DNA of 64,000 nucleotides from Dasania sp. GY-MA-18 (GTDB lineage: Bacteria; Pseudomonadota; Gammaproteobacteria; Pseudomonadales; Dasaniaceae), in NCBI RefSeq assembly GCF_024734385.1, contig NZ_JANHAP010000011.1, forward strand, positions 1-64,000, in the 5' to 3' direction. Numbering within the stretch: position 1 is the stretch's first letter; every line of letters begins with the position of its first letter. The notes below the pieces were generated by a model, which saw only the letters and a list, made by a program, of their open reading frames with translations, was not told the origin of the DNA and did no database searches. A program made the translations under genes and the position numbers. This document shows positions 18,340 through 28,272 of the stretch, one piece after another.

Positions 18340-18367
18340 TGTGACGCCACTATTCAATACTAGTTCC
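18340..18367 (-). promoter_or_regulatory. SigmaE/AlgU-like promoter of small RNA 1
   Basis: The minus strand reads GGAACTA, then 16 nt, then TCACA. The AlgU/RpoE consensus is GAACTT with a 16-17 nt spacer and TCTGA, so the spacing fits and most key bases agree. The same layout recurs at 18561-18588. Confidence 0.5.
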
Positions 18368-18389
18368 ATCCGCTATCAAATTATTTACT

Positions 18390-18441
18390 CTTGCCGCTTA
18401 CAGCTTATCGCTTGCCGCTGTTAAGCGCCCAGCGCTTAACT
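18390..18441. repeat. CTTNNNN heptad block plus hairpin
   Basis: CTTGCCG, CTTACAG, CTTATCG and CTTGCCG are followed by CTG and the inverted repeat TTAAGCGC/GCGCTTAA. It lies between the two small-RNA units. The same hairpin follows the block at 18610. Confidence 0.9.
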
Positions 18442-18451
18442 CCACCCCCAT

Positions 18452-18556
18452 AAAAAAACCCGGTCACGATTAACGCGCCGGGTCTAAAATGCGCCCTTAG
18501 GGGATGGGCGCTGTTCAGGGAGATCAGATCAAAAACAATGAATATTTCCGTTCTGC
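18452..18556 (-). ncRNA. Candidate small RNA 2 of a tandem pair
   Basis: This minus-strand unit of about 105 nt ends in a terminator (CCCGG/CCGGG hairpin at 18459-18482 followed by seven T). A hairpin at 18491-18511 has arms GCGCCC and GGGCGC around a loop with ATCCCCTA, the loop motif shared with unit 1. The bases at and just after the promoter are also similar between the units (GGCGTCA, AGTA). It lies downstream of the rpmG terminator, so transcription would need its own promoter. Confidence 0.65.
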
Positions 18557-18560
18557 ATAC

Positions 18561-18588
18561 TCTGACGCCCTACTTCTAACTTGGTTCC
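18561..18588 (-). promoter_or_regulatory. SigmaE/AlgU-like promoter of small RNA 2
   Basis: GGAACCA, a 16-nt spacer and TCAGA on the minus strand. The -10-like TCAGA and the -35-like GGAAC agree with the RpoE/AlgU pattern, and the geometry matches the promoter at 18340-18367 exactly. Confidence 0.5.
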
Positions 18589-18609
18589 ATCTCCCCCAAA
18601 TTATTTACC

Positions 18610-18661
18610 CTTGCCTCTTGCGGCTTAGAGCTTGCCACTGTTAAGCGCCCAGCGCTTAACT
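18610..18661. repeat. CTTNNNN heptad block plus hairpin
   Basis: CTTGCCT, CTTGCGG, CTTAGAG and CTTGCCA in 7-bp phase, then CTG and the TTAAGCGC/GCGCTTAA inverted repeat. It is a near copy of the block at 18390. Confidence 0.9.
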
Positions 18662-18670
18662 TTGAAGCAT

Positions 18671-18698
18671 AAAAAAACCCAGCACTAGGCTGGGTTTT
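18671..18698 (-). terminator. Terminator of the rpmB-rpmG transcript
   Basis: On the minus strand a CCCAGC/GCTGGG hairpin with a short loop is followed by seven T. It lies 18 bp beyond the rpmG stop codon. Confidence 0.9.
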
Positions 18699-18715
18699 AG
18701 AGGCGTTAATTAAGC

Positions 18716-18886
18716 TTACTTAATTTTCGCTTCTTTGTATTCTACGTGCTTACGAACAACAGGATCATACTTCTTGAACAACATCTTATCAGGAGTGTTG
18801 CGCTTGTTTTTGTCTGTTGTGTAAAAGTGACCGGTGCCGGCAGTTGAAACCAGACGGATGAGGTCGCGTGCGCCTTTTTTAGCCAT
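18716..18886 (-). CDS. rpmG: 50S ribosomal protein L33
   Basis: The translated 56-residue product begins '[20 protein letters not shown]' and is clearly L33. It has no zinc-binding cysteines, so it is the C-minus type. AAGGAG lies 8 bp before the ATG. It is the second gene of the rpmB-rpmG pair (11-bp gap) and is followed by a terminator. This conserved pair is standard in gammaproteobacteria. Confidence 0.97.
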   Translation of the reverse strand: MAKKGARDLIRLVSTAGTGHFYTTDKNKRNTPDKMLFKKYDPVVRKHVEYKEAKIK

Positions 18887-18897
18887 GATCTAGCTCC

Positions 18898-19134
18898 TTA
18901 AACCTTTTCGCCACGAGCACGGATGTCAGCTAATACTGCATCTATACCCTTTTTATCGATGATACGCATACCTTTGCTGGTAACACGTAATGAAACAAAG
19001 CGTTTTTCAGCCTCAACCCAAAAACGGTGTTGGTGCAAGTTAGGTAAAAAACGACGCTTAGTGCGGTTTTTAGCGTGGGAAACGTTGTTTCCTGTTACTG
19101 GACGTTTGCCGGTAACTTGACATACTTTAGACAT
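18898..19134 (-). CDS. rpmB: 50S ribosomal protein L28
   Basis: The 78-residue protein starts '[20 protein letters not shown]', the family's standard N-terminus. The start at 19134 has AAGGGG about 11 bp upstream, and an in-frame ATG 27 bp further out has no support. It carries the usual basic, RNA-binding composition. It is transcribed with rpmG. The promoter should lie in 19135-19367, where I could not pick out a confident -35/-10. Confidence 0.97.
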   Translation of the reverse strand: MSKVCQVTGKRPVTGNNVSHAKNRTKRRFLPNLHQHRFWVEAEKRFVSLRVTSKGMRIIDKKGIDAVLADIRARGEKV

Positions 19135-19367
19135 GAGCTGAGCGCCCCTTTCAAATAGCAAATTAAAACTGGTGAGCCGGGCAAGCTACAAGGTCTATCC
19201 ATACTCAAAGAGCACTTTTTGGAGACTGTATGTGATCTCTATGTAGACCACCCCGAACAGAGCGCGACTTTATACCAGAACAGCTACCCCATATCAACCG
19301 AATGGAGAGAATTTAGCCAATTTAGCCCAATTTTCAGCCCAAAGCGGCTAATTAGCTCCATCCGGCC

Positions 19368-20042
19368 TCACAACAATCCGCGCTCGGCAAAAGACAGCGC
19401 CTCACCATCACCCACCACTATATGATCCAACACCCGTATTTCCACCGTCGCCAACGCCTCACATAAACGCTGGGTAATACGCTGGTCAGCTTGGCTGGGC
19501 TCGGCTACGCCACTGGGGTGATTATGGGCGAGGATAACAGCCGCAGCGTTATGTTTTAACGCCAACTTCACCACTTCGCGAGGGTAGACCGACGCCGCAT
19601 CTATGGTGCCGTAAAACAGCGGCTCGTAGTGTATAACCCGATGCTGGCTATCCAACAGCAGGCAGGCAAAGACCTCGCGGTGCTCATCCCTAAGGCAGGC
19701 GCGTAAATACTCACGGGTTAATTGGGGGCTGGTCAGCGCGTTAGACCGCCGCAGCTGTTCGCCCAAGTGACGGCGCGACATCTCCAACACCGCCTGCAGC
19801 TGGGTGTACTTGGCGGCACCTAAGCCCTTGGCGGCACAGAACTGATTTAAGTCGGTATTGAGCAGCTGCCGCAAGCCGCCAAAGGACTCCAGTAAATAGC
19901 GCGCCAAATCCACTGCGCTCATACCTTTGGTGCCGGTGCGTAAAAATATGGCTAATAATTCTGCGTCCGATAAGGCCGCAGCGCCTCTAGCTAACAGTTT
20001 TTCTCGGGGCCGCTCAGCCGCGGGCCAGTCTGTAATTGCCAT
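19368..20042 (-). CDS. radC: RadC/JAB-domain DNA repair-associated protein
   Basis: This 224-residue UPF0758-family protein has an N-terminal helix-hairpin-helix part ('[21 protein letters not shown]' region) and a C-terminal JAB/MPN metalloprotease-like domain with the zinc motif '[14 protein letters not shown]'. The family is called RadC, but its role in repair is unproven. The start at 20042 ('[17 protein letters not shown]') has GGAG 5-6 bp upstream. It is divergent from coaBC, as in Pseudomonas and E. coli. Confidence 0.93.
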   Translation of the reverse strand: MAITDWPAAERPREKLLARGAAALSDAELLAIFLRTGTKGMSAVDLARYLLESFGGLRQLLNTDLNQFCAAKGLGAAKYTQLQAVLEMSRRHLGEQLRRSNALTSPQLTREYLRACLRDEHREVFACLLLDSQHRVIHYEPLFYGTIDAASVYPREVVKLALKHNAAAVILAHNHPSGVAEPSQADQRITQRLCEALATVEIRVLDHIVVGDGEALSFAERGLL

Positions 20043-20158
20043 CACCACTCCTTGTTTAGGCTTTATTCGTGCAATCCCCTGCACAGTTACTTACAATTCG
20101 CTGTTATTATGCAGCGCTTAATTTACTCCTTTATTGATTACTGGTCGACCCACAACCC

Positions 20159-21370
20159 ATGCAGCAATTAAACAACAAGCACATATTATTAGGCGTGACC
20201 GGCGGCATAGCGGCCTATAAAGCAGCCGAGCTAATACGCCGCCTCAAAGAGCACGGCGCCCATGTGCAAGTGGTTATGACTAAGGCCGCGCAGGAGTTTA
20301 TTACCCCACTGACCCTGCAAGCCCTATCGGGCAACCCGGTACACACCAGCCTGCTAGACCCTGAAGCCGAAGCGGCCATGGGCCATATAGAACTGGCCCG
20401 CTGGGCCGACCTAGTGCTGGTAGCCCCGGCCTCTGCTGACTTTATGGCCAGGCTAACCAACGGCCAAGCCGACGACTTACTCACTACTTTATGCTTGGCC
20501 ACCGATGCGCCTATAGCCATCGCCCCGGCCATGAACCAGGCCATGTGGCGAGACGCCGCCACCCAAAGCAATGCCGCTACCCTACAGGCCCAGCAGGTCA
20601 CTCTGTTTGGTCCCGGCGAAGGCGAGCAAGCCTGCGGCGATATAGGCCCCGGCCGCATGCTAGAGCCCGACCACATAGCCCAACTGACTGCCCAGCAATT
20701 TGCCAGCGGCAGCTTAGACGGCGTTAAGCTAGTGATTACCGCAGGCCCCACCATAGAGGCCATAGACCCGGTGCGTTTTATTAGCAACCACAGCTCCGGC
20801 AAGATGGGCTTTGCGCTAGCGCAAGCCGCCATAGACGCCGGTGCCAGCGTCACCCTGGTAGCCGGCCCGGTACACCTAGCCACCCCCGAACGCTGCCAGC
20901 GCATCAATGTACAAAGCGCCGAGCAAATGCTACAGGCCGTTAACGAACAACTTGATAGCTGCGATATTTTTATAGGCTGCGCCGCGGTTGCCGATTACCG
21001 CCCCGCCACCGTCGCCGAGCAAAAAATTAAAAAGAACGACGACAGCATGAGCATCACCCTAGTGCGTAACCCCGATATTATTAGCGTAGTGGCTAAACAT
21101 CAGCCCCGCCCCTTTTGCGTAGGTTTTGCCGCCGAAACTGAAAACCTCATCGCCCATGCGCAACAAAAGCGCATACGCAAAAACTTGGATATGATTATTG
21201 CCAACGATGTGGCTAACAGTGCAATAGGCTTTAACAGTGATAACAATGCCGCCACCTTGATCACCGCCCAAGGCGAGCACAGCCTGGCACTGGCCAGCAA
21301 AACACAGCTGGCGCGGGCAGCCATCGCCCACATAGCACAGCAGTTTAAAGCGGGTAATAAACCAGCCTAG
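20159..21370 (+). CDS. coaBC: Bifunctional phosphopantothenoylcysteine decarboxylase/synthetase
   Basis: This 403-residue enzyme carries out two steps of coenzyme A synthesis: ligation of cysteine to phosphopantothenate (CoaB) and its decarboxylation (CoaC). The N-terminal flavoprotein domain has '[17 protein letters not shown]', the active-site His in '[11 protein letters not shown]', and the conserved Cys in '[14 protein letters not shown]' near residue 161. The CoaB half starts near residue 190 ('[19 protein letters not shown]'). The dut gene that normally follows is absent: the next reading frame is the phosphomannomutase 79 bp on. Confidence 0.95.
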   Translation: MQQLNNKHILLGVTGGIAAYKAAELIRRLKEHGAHVQVVMTKAAQEFITPLTLQALSGNPVHTSLLDPEAEAAMGHIELARWADLVLVAPASADFMARLTNGQADDLLTTLCLATDAPIAIAPAMNQAMWRDAATQSNAATLQAQQVTLFGPGEGEQACGDIGPGRMLEPDHIAQLTAQQFASGSLDGVKLVITAGPTIEAIDPVRFISNHSSGKMGFALAQAAIDAGASVTLVAGPVHLATPERCQRINVQSAEQMLQAVNEQLDSCDIFIGCAAVADYRPATVAEQKIKKNDDSMSITLVRNPDIISVVAKHQPRPFCVGFAAETENLIAHAQQKRIRKNLDMIIANDVANSAIGFNSDNNAATLITAQGEHSLALASKTQLARAAIAHIAQQFKAGNKPA

Positions 21371-21449
21371 GCGCGAGCGGTCACTAAACCCAAAGGCGAG
21401 ATAGACTGGACAAGGGCGCTAACAGCTCCCATTATTTAACACCTAACCG

Positions 21450-23969
21450 ATGAGCTCTTTTTACGGGCAGCTGCCCAGATGGATAGTTATGGCTAAGCAA
21501 AAAAATAATAACAAAACCCCCACCGCAAAACCGCAAGACGCCATTAAGACCAACTTTATACGTTGCGCCTTAATAAGCCTGTTGGCAGTATGCGGCAGCT
21601 TTATCTACCTGGGCCTTATAGAGCAGCCCAAGTCCCAGCATAGTCAGCTCAACAACCTAGCCAATCGCCTAGCCGACAACCAAGTATTATTGCTTAATCA
21701 AGCTATAGACGATATTCAACGGCGCGCCAACCACTATGCCAAAAACCCGCAGCTATTAGCCGCCCTAGAAAACGGCGACTCTGCACGCTTAGTGACGTTT
21801 CAAATTGAAATTCAGCGCAGCTTTCCCCAAGCCATCAGCGCCAAGCTCATCCCCTTAGGCTCGCTAGGTATCGCCGGGCTGGATAAACAGCAAGCCGCCC
21901 TGCGCAACAACATAGAGCTAGATATGCTCAGGCGAGTCAGCAACGATGAGAAAGTGGCCATAGAGTCCTACCGCAGCAATAAACTCTCACTATTTACTTT
22001 TGCCGAAGCCATACAAGGCAAGGGCAAAAAATACGCCGCTGGCGCCCTGCTTATTAGCTATAACAATACCCTCTTGCACGAGCTGCTAAGCCTAGTCGAT
22101 AGCAACCTGGGGCAAACCACCTTGGTACAAACACTGAGCGGCAACAGCACCTTGGTTAAAATTGGTGATGCAGCGAGTAATGCCCCCACCATCAATCGCA
22201 GCACCGCGGTTAATCACTGGCAGCTTAGCTTCACGCCTTCAGCACAACTGGTCGCCAGCCTTAAACCAGCCATACCCCTGATTTGGATATTATTGGCCAT
22301 TGCTATCATCGCCATATTAGCTGCCACAGCGCTGACCCTAAGCGGTATCAAAAAAGCGATTAGCGACAACCTCGCCCTGCTGGCGGCCTATAGCAAAGGG
22401 CCTTTTAGCCTGCCCGGCTTTGAGGAAACCGCCCAGCAGTTGCAAGACGACAGGCAAAAACTGGAAGCGCAAGCCAAAAGAAAAGCCGCGGCCGCCAAAC
22501 CGGCAGAGCAGCCAGACGAAACCGCTGATGTTAATCCTGTAGCTGCCATCGCCGCCGAAATCGACAACGACGCAAGCCAGCCACCGGCACTACCACAGGA
22601 TATACCCGCCACCATTTTTAGAGCCTACGATATACGCGGCATAGCCGACCAAGAGCTCACCGACGAACACTGCCACGCCATAGGCCTGGCCATAGGCAGT
22701 GAAGCCCGCGACCAAGGCCAAGAGGCGCTGCTGGTCGCCGCCGATGGCCGCCACAGCTCGCCGCGTATACGCGACGCCCTGGCCAAGGGTATACAAGCCA
22801 GTGGCTGCGATGTCATAGACATAGGCATGGTGCCCAGCCCGCTGCTGTACTTTGCCACTCACCAATTAGAAACCCAAAGCGGGGTTATGATTACCGGCAG
22901 CCACAACCCCGCCGAATACAATGGTTTAAAAGTAGTGATTGCTGGCCATACCCTCTCCGCCGAGGGCATTACTGCCCTGCGTGAGCGCATAGTCAACAAT
23001 AAGCTACACAGCGGCAAAGGCGCCTACCGCACTGAGGCCATAGAAGAGGAATACATCGATTATATTATTAACGATGTCGCCATCGCCCAGCCGCTAAAAA
23101 TTGTTATCGATGCCGGCAATGGCGTCACCGGCAATATAGCCCCGCGCCTGTTTGAAGAACTGGGTTGTGAAGTGATCCCACTTTACTGCGAGGTGGACGG
23201 TGACTTCCCCAACCACCACCCCGACCCTACAGTGGCGGCCAACCTGCAGGATTTAATCGCCAAAGTTAAAGAAGAGGGCGCCGACCTAGGCATAGCTTTT
23301 GATGGCGACGGTGATCGCCTGGGTGTAGTCACCGCCGAGGGCAATATCGTCCCCGCTGATCGTTTACTGATGTTACTGGCGCAGGATGTGGTCTCCCGCA
23401 ATCCCGGCGCCGATGTTATTTTTGACGTCAAATGCACCCGCAGCCTCAATAGCTTAATCAGCAATTATGGCGGCCGCCCCATTATGTGGAAAACCGGCCA
23501 CTCCTTTATGAAAGAAAAAATGCTAGAGACCGGCGCGCTATTAGGCGGCGAGTTTAGCGGCCATATTTTCTTTAAAGAGCGCTGGTTTGGCTTTGACGAC
23601 GGCATGTATGCCGCCGCGCGTTTAATAGAGATTTTAAGCACCACCGACCCCGACCTGGATGCACAGCTCAGCGCATTCCCGTTAATGGTAAGCACAGCCG
23701 AATTAAAAGTAGCCAGCGATGAACAACGCAAGTTCAGTATTATTGAACAGCTCACCCAGCAGGGCCAATTTGAAAACGGCAAAATCACTACCTTAGATGG
23801 GGTGAGGGTAGACTTTAATGATGGCTGGGGTTTGGTTAGGGCCTCAAACACCACACCGATATTGGTGCTACGTTTTGAAGCCAAAGATCAGCAAACCCTG
23901 CAAAACATCCAGCAGATCTTTAAACAACAACTCAGCAATATAGACAACAGCTTACAGTTTGATTTTTAA
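21450..23969 (+). CDS. algC: Phosphomannomutase/phosphoglucomutase with membrane-anchored N-terminal extension
   Basis: The C-terminal ~460 residues are an alpha-D-phosphohexomutase of the AlgC type, interconverting mannose- or glucose-6-P and 1-P for polysaccharide precursors. The phosphoserine loop 'TGSHNP' has its Ser at residue 484, the metal loop is 'DGDGDR', and the sugar-binding loop is 'GGEFSGH'. The N-terminal ~380 residues carry a membrane helix at about 36-55, a periplasmic-sized region, a second helix at about 275-298 and an Ala/Lys-rich linker. Long AlgC forms like this occur in Pseudomonas relatives. The ATG at 21489 ('MAKQKNNN') is an alternative start and neither has a strong ribosome-binding site. 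It probably supplies ManC with mannose-1-phosphate. Confidence 0.92.
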   Translation: MSSFYGQLPRWIVMAKQKNNNKTPTAKPQDAIKTNFIRCALISLLAVCGSFIYLGLIEQPKSQHSQLNNLANRLADNQVLLLNQAIDDIQRRANHYAKNPQLLAALENGDSARLVTFQIEIQRSFPQAISAKLIPLGSLGIAGLDKQQAALRNNIELDMLRRVSNDEKVAIESYRSNKLSLFTFAEAIQGKGKKYAAGALLISYNNTLLHELLSLVDSNLGQTTLVQTLSGNSTLVKIGDAASNAPTINRSTAVNHWQLSFTPSAQLVASLKPAIPLIWILLAIAIIAILAATALTLSGIKKAISDNLALLAAYSKGPFSLPGFEETAQQLQDDRQKLEAQAKRKAAAAKPAEQPDETADVNPVAAIAAEIDNDASQPPALPQDIPATIFRAYDIRGIADQELTDEHCHAIGLAIGSEARDQGQEALLVAADGRHSSPRIRDALAKGIQASGCDVIDIGMVPSPLLYFATHQLETQSGVMITGSHNPAEYNGLKVVIAGHTLSAEGITALRERIVNNKLHSGKGAYRTEAIEEEYIDYIINDVAIAQPLKIVIDAGNGVTGNIAPRLFEELGCEVIPLYCEVDGDFPNHHPDPTVAANLQDLIAKVKEEGADLGIAFDGDGDRLGVVTAEGNIVPADRLLMLLAQDVVSRNPGADVIFDVKCTRSLNSLISNYGGRPIMWKTGHSFMKEKMLETGALLGGEFSGHIFFKERWFGFDDGMYAAARLIEILSTTDPDLDAQLSAFPLMVSTAELKVASDEQRKFSIIEQLTQQGQFENGKITTLDGVRVDFNDGWGLVRASNTTPILVLRFEAKDQQTLQNIQQIFKQQLSNIDNSLQFDF

Positions 23970-24020
23970 CCCTTGTTTTATTGCGGCGCTTTCTTCGCAC
24001 TAGCTATCGCAGTGTTTTAG

Positions 24021-24962
<942 letters not shown>

Positions 24963-25099
24963 GCACTACCCTAGCCTGCTACCTGTAGAGGTAGGCTAAG
25001 GGATAATGTTATTTATTTGTATTTCGCACACTTATTTTTATTGCAGCCCGAGCAACGAGTCGTTACGATGGCTGTTCAACCAATACAGACTCATTGGTC

Positions 25100-25702
25100 A
25101 TGACTAAAAAAACATCGCGCCGCCAACAAATTTTAGAATCCCTTGCCCATATGCTGGAAATCAGCCCGGGCGAACGCATCACTACCGCTAGGTTAGCGAA
25201 AGAGGTGGGCGTTTCTGAAGCCGCACTTTACCGCCACTTCCCCAGCAAATCGAAAATGTTCGAAGGCTTAATCGAGTTTATAGAAGAAACCATTTTTAGC
25301 CGGGTTAGCCTAATTTTAAATGACGAGCCGCAAGCGGTAGCCCGCTGCGAACTCATACTCACCTTGTTATTAGGCTTTAGCGAGCGCAACCCTGGGCTAT
25401 GCCGCATTTTAACGGGCGATGCCCTGGCTGGCGAAACCGAGCGCTTACGCAACCGCGTGGCGCAGTTTTATGACCGCCTAGAAACCCAGCTCAAACAGAT
25501 TTTACGCGAAGCCGAAATGCGCGAAGGGGTACGCACCACCCTACCGGTTAATATTGCCGCCAACTTATTGCTGAGCACCGCCGAAGGCCGCATCAGCCAA
25601 TTTGTACGCAGCGAGTTTCAGCGCAAGCCCACCGAAAACTGGCAATCACAATGGCCGGTACTGGTTAATGGTTTGATGAAGGAAGCCTTAGTTAGCAGCT
25701 AG
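25100..25702 (+). CDS. slmA: Nucleoid occlusion factor SlmA (TetR family)
   Basis: SlmA binds specific chromosomal sites and blocks FtsZ ring assembly over the nucleoid. The 200-residue protein has a TetR helix-turn-helix ('RLAKEVGVSEAALYRHFPSK') and the SlmA-type C-terminal core ('GLCRILTGDALAGETERLRN'). I chose ATG 25100. The reading frame can be opened two codons earlier at a TTG. Placement between argB and pyrE supports the call, since slmA sits next to pyrE in many gammaproteobacteria. Confidence 0.93.
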   Translation: MTKKTSRRQQILESLAHMLEISPGERITTARLAKEVGVSEAALYRHFPSKSKMFEGLIEFIEETIFSRVSLILNDEPQAVARCELILTLLLGFSERNPGLCRILTGDALAGETERLRNRVAQFYDRLETQLKQILREAEMREGVRTTLPVNIAANLLLSTAEGRISQFVRSEFQRKPTENWQSQWPVLVNGLMKEALVSS

Positions 25703-25804
25703 GCCAGCTAAAGCAAGAATTGTACAGACGCCACCACTGTATTAAGCAGCTTTAGCAGCAAGCCCGGGAACTGCCAAGCACTCCCAGGCACCCCCCAACA
25801 CTGA

Positions 25805-26482
25805 CTAGTAATAACTTTTTCTAACCGCCTTGGGTCGCGCCTGGCTGCGCAGGTGTATGCGATCTTGCAGGGTTTTAAACCTATCTATATCCCTAACAAA
25901 ACGCGCGCTAATAGCATCTACTTCGTTTTCGCGGGCAGTAATAGAATCTTCTATATCTTGTATTTCATCGAGCAGCACATTGATTTTTTCTACCAAAGCC
26001 TGAGGCACTTCGCGGTTGCGGCGCTCTATATCTGCTGCCCGGGCTTGCTCACGCTCTATCTCAGACTTCACCGAAGAGCGGTTAGACTTTAAGATACTAA
26101 TACGCACTTTCACGCTTTGGATGGCCCGTTCACGGGCGGCCTCTATATCCTCAATACTGCTGTAGCGCAGCATCAGGGATTTATCCCACTCTTCTAAACG
26201 GCGCTGCTCTTCTTTGCGCAAACGCTCTTGGGTTTGCGCGTTGTTTTTGTCCAGCAGCTCCTGGCCGGTTAACTGGCGTGGCACTCGCTCTATTAACTGG
26301 CCGCTTACCGTAATAATGTCATAGCCCAAGGGGGCGGCTTCAGGTGGCAGGCTATCGACAATCACCTTAACGCCTTTTTCGTTCACATAGCGATAATAGG
26401 TTTTAGTACTGTCGTCAGCATAAGCCAACATACAACCAGCACAAACTATGCTGCTCAATAATAGCTTTGGTAATTTCACCAC
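25805..26482 (-). CDS. DUF4124-domain exported protein with coiled coil
   Basis: This 225-residue protein has a signal peptide (about 1-22, ending 'MLAYA') and a DUF4124-like domain at about 27-62 ('TYYRYVNEKGVKVIVDSLPP'), then a long charged coiled coil up to the C-terminus. The start is one of two consecutive GTG codons. Such proteins are common in Pseudomonas relatives and their function is unknown. A periplasmic location is inferred. It lies downstream of pyrE on the same strand with a 33-bp gap, so it may be co-transcribed. Confidence 0.8.
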   Translation of the reverse strand: MVKLPKLLLSSIVCAGCMLAYADDSTKTYYRYVNEKGVKVIVDSLPPEAAPLGYDIITVSGQLIERVPRQLTGQELLDKNNAQTQERLRKEEQRRLEEWDKSLMLRYSSIEDIEAARERAIQSVKVRISILKSNRSSVKSEIEREQARAADIERRNREVPQALVEKINVLLDEIQDIEDSITARENEVDAISARFVRDIDRFKTLQDRIHLRSQARPKAVRKSYY

Positions 26483-26515
26483 CTGTTTAATCCCATCCTG
26501 TCTGATTAATACTTG

Positions 26516-27154
26516 TTAAACACCATACTGCTGATAATAAGACTCTACTTTAGCCAACTCGTCGGCACTACCCTTATCACGCAAAAAGTTCATGATGTGC
26601 TGTAAATTAATAATGCTCACCACCGGTATATTATAGTCAGCCTCCACCTCTTGTATGGCCGACAATTCGCCCTTACCACGCTCTTGGCGATTAAGGCCTA
26701 TTACCACTGCCGCAGCCTCAGCCCCAGCAGCTTCTATCATTGTCATGACCTCACGTATGGCGGTGCCAGCAGTAATAACATCGTCAATAATCAGCACCTT
26801 GCCCTTTAACGGGGCACCCACTAATACGCCACCCTCACCGTGATCCTTGGCTTCTTTGCGATTATACACATAGGGCACATCGCGGCCATGGTGGTCAGCT
26901 AATGCGCAGGCGGTAGCCGCAGCCAGCGGTATACCCTTGTAAGCAGGCCCTAGGATAATATCAAACTCCACCCCTGACTCAACAATGGCCTGGGCATAGC
27001 AACGGCCCAATAACGCCAACGCAGCACCACTGCAAAATAGCCCGGCATTAAAAAAATAAGGGCTCACCCGCCCCGATTTTAAGGTGAATTCACCAAAGCA
27101 CAGGGCTTTTTGCCCAATGGCAAGCTCAATAAACTTTTGCTGGTAAGCGTGCAT
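26516..27154 (-). CDS. pyrE: Orotate phosphoribosyltransferase
   Basis: This 212-residue enzyme transfers phosphoribose from PRPP to orotate in de novo pyrimidine synthesis. The PRPP-binding motif is '[13 protein letters not shown]', with '[17 protein letters not shown]' and '[13 protein letters not shown]' also diagnostic. The start at 27154 ('[12 protein letters not shown]') has AGGA 5 bp upstream. Longer in-frame starts exist but add non-conserved residues. It is divergent from crc, as in Pseudomonas. Confidence 0.95.
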   Translation of the reverse strand: MHAYQQKFIELAIGQKALCFGEFTLKSGRVSPYFFNAGLFCSGAALALLGRCYAQAIVESGVEFDIILGPAYKGIPLAAATACALADHHGRDVPYVYNRKEAKDHGEGGVLVGAPLKGKVLIIDDVITAGTAIREVMTMIEAAGAEAAAVVIGLNRQERGKGELSAIQEVEADYNIPVVSIINLQHIMNFLRDKGSADELAKVESYYQQYGV

Positions 27155-27456
27155 ATACATCCTATAACAGTAAAAAAATAACGGGGTAGGCTGGCCATTG
27201 AGGCCAACAAGTTCTACACTCATTCTACATTAGCTGCCGGGCGCTGATAACTATAGCAACCTCGCCTTAGCGCAACTAATCTAATTTCCCAGTCGGCAAT
27301 GGCTTCATCTGCTCAACGTTTAGTAGTATAGGGCCTTATGCGCTGGGTTTTATTGTTTAATTATTAAGCTTAACAATAAAATAATAGATAAATGACATAG
27401 CCGCTGTGCGCATCATACCCCTATAAACTGCACACGTGCATAGATTTGAGACGACT
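27155..27456. other. pyrE-crc divergent intergenic region
   Basis: About 300 bp between divergent start codons. It should hold both promoters. An ATTGTT ... AACAAT inverted repeat lies in the AT-rich part near 27350-27375, and no other feature could be named with confidence. Confidence 0.5.
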
Positions 27457-28227
27457 ATGAGAATTATTAGTTTTTGCGCTGACGGCATACGCGAGGCCGC
27501 CAAGGCGGGCTTTTACGACTGGGTATTAGACCAAGACGCCGATTTTATTTGTGTGCAAAACTTGCAAGCGCAAGAATACGACCTACACGATGATATCTTT
27601 TTCCCCCAGGGCTATAACCCATATTTTTTTGATGCGGTAGAGCCTAACTCCAACGGCGTAGCCATCTATTGCCGCGATATGCCCAAGGCCATTATGACCG
27701 GCCTAGGCTTTATGGACTTCGATATGGAGGGTCGCTATATACAAGCCGACTTCCAAAATATCAGCATAGGCTGCCTATTGGCCCCCAGCGCCTATCAGCA
27801 AGATGCCAAAGCCCAGCACCACAAAAAGCATTTCTTTGAGCTGTTTCAAGCCCATCTAAGCAAGATACGCAACAAGCGCCGCGAGTTTGTGATTTGCGGT
27901 AATTGGAATATGGCCCACCGCGACAAAGACGTAGAAAACGCCGCCCAAAGCCTTAACCAGTCAGGCTTTTTGCCGGAAGAGCAGCAGTGGATGGACCAGC
28001 TATTTAGCAATATGGGCTATGTAGACGCTTTTCGCGAGGTCAATGACGATAACGACGAGTTCACCTGGTGGCCAGACGGCGACCGCAACAGCGGTGATGG
28101 CTGGCGTGTCGATTACCAAGTGGTTTCCAGCGGCCTACAGCCCGTCATTGAATACGGCGCCATTTACAAAAACCAAGTATTTTCCAGCCATGCGCCGGTA
28201 ATTATGGATTTTGATTTTGAAATGTAA
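27457..28227 (+). CDS. crc: Catabolite repression control protein Crc
   Basis: This 256-residue protein has the exonuclease III fold but has lost key catalytic residues. The usual active-site glutamate in C-L-Q-E is Asn ('CVQNLQ'), and the G-D-x-N motif reads 'CGNWNMAH', while 'WRVDYQV' and 'SSHAPV' remain near the C-terminus. Crc works with Hfq to repress translation of catabolic mRNAs. Start ATG 27457 ('MRIISFCADGIRE') matches the family; a frame opening 21 bp earlier is unsupported. The pyrE-crc-rph neighbourhood is the same as in Pseudomonas, which makes Crc far more likely than an active nuclease. Confidence 0.9.
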   Translation: MRIISFCADGIREAAKAGFYDWVLDQDADFICVQNLQAQEYDLHDDIFFPQGYNPYFFDAVEPNSNGVAIYCRDMPKAIMTGLGFMDFDMEGRYIQADFQNISIGCLLAPSAYQQDAKAQHHKKHFFELFQAHLSKIRNKRREFVICGNWNMAHRDKDVENAAQSLNQSGFLPEEQQWMDQLFSNMGYVDAFREVNDDNDEFTWWPDGDRNSGDGWRVDYQVVSSGLQPVIEYGAIYKNQVFSSHAPVIMDFDFEM

Positions 28228-28250
28228 GCCAGCGTAGCTGGCTTACATAG

Positions 28251-28271
28251 CGGCAAGCTTCAAGCCGCAAG
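28251..28271. repeat. CTTNNNN heptads, inverted copy
   Basis: CGGCAAG, CTTCAAG, CCGCAAG in 7-bp phase. On the opposite strand this reads CTTGCGG, CTTGAAG, CTTGCCG. It is a short copy next to the crc stop codon. Confidence 0.7.
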
Positions 28272-28272
28272 A

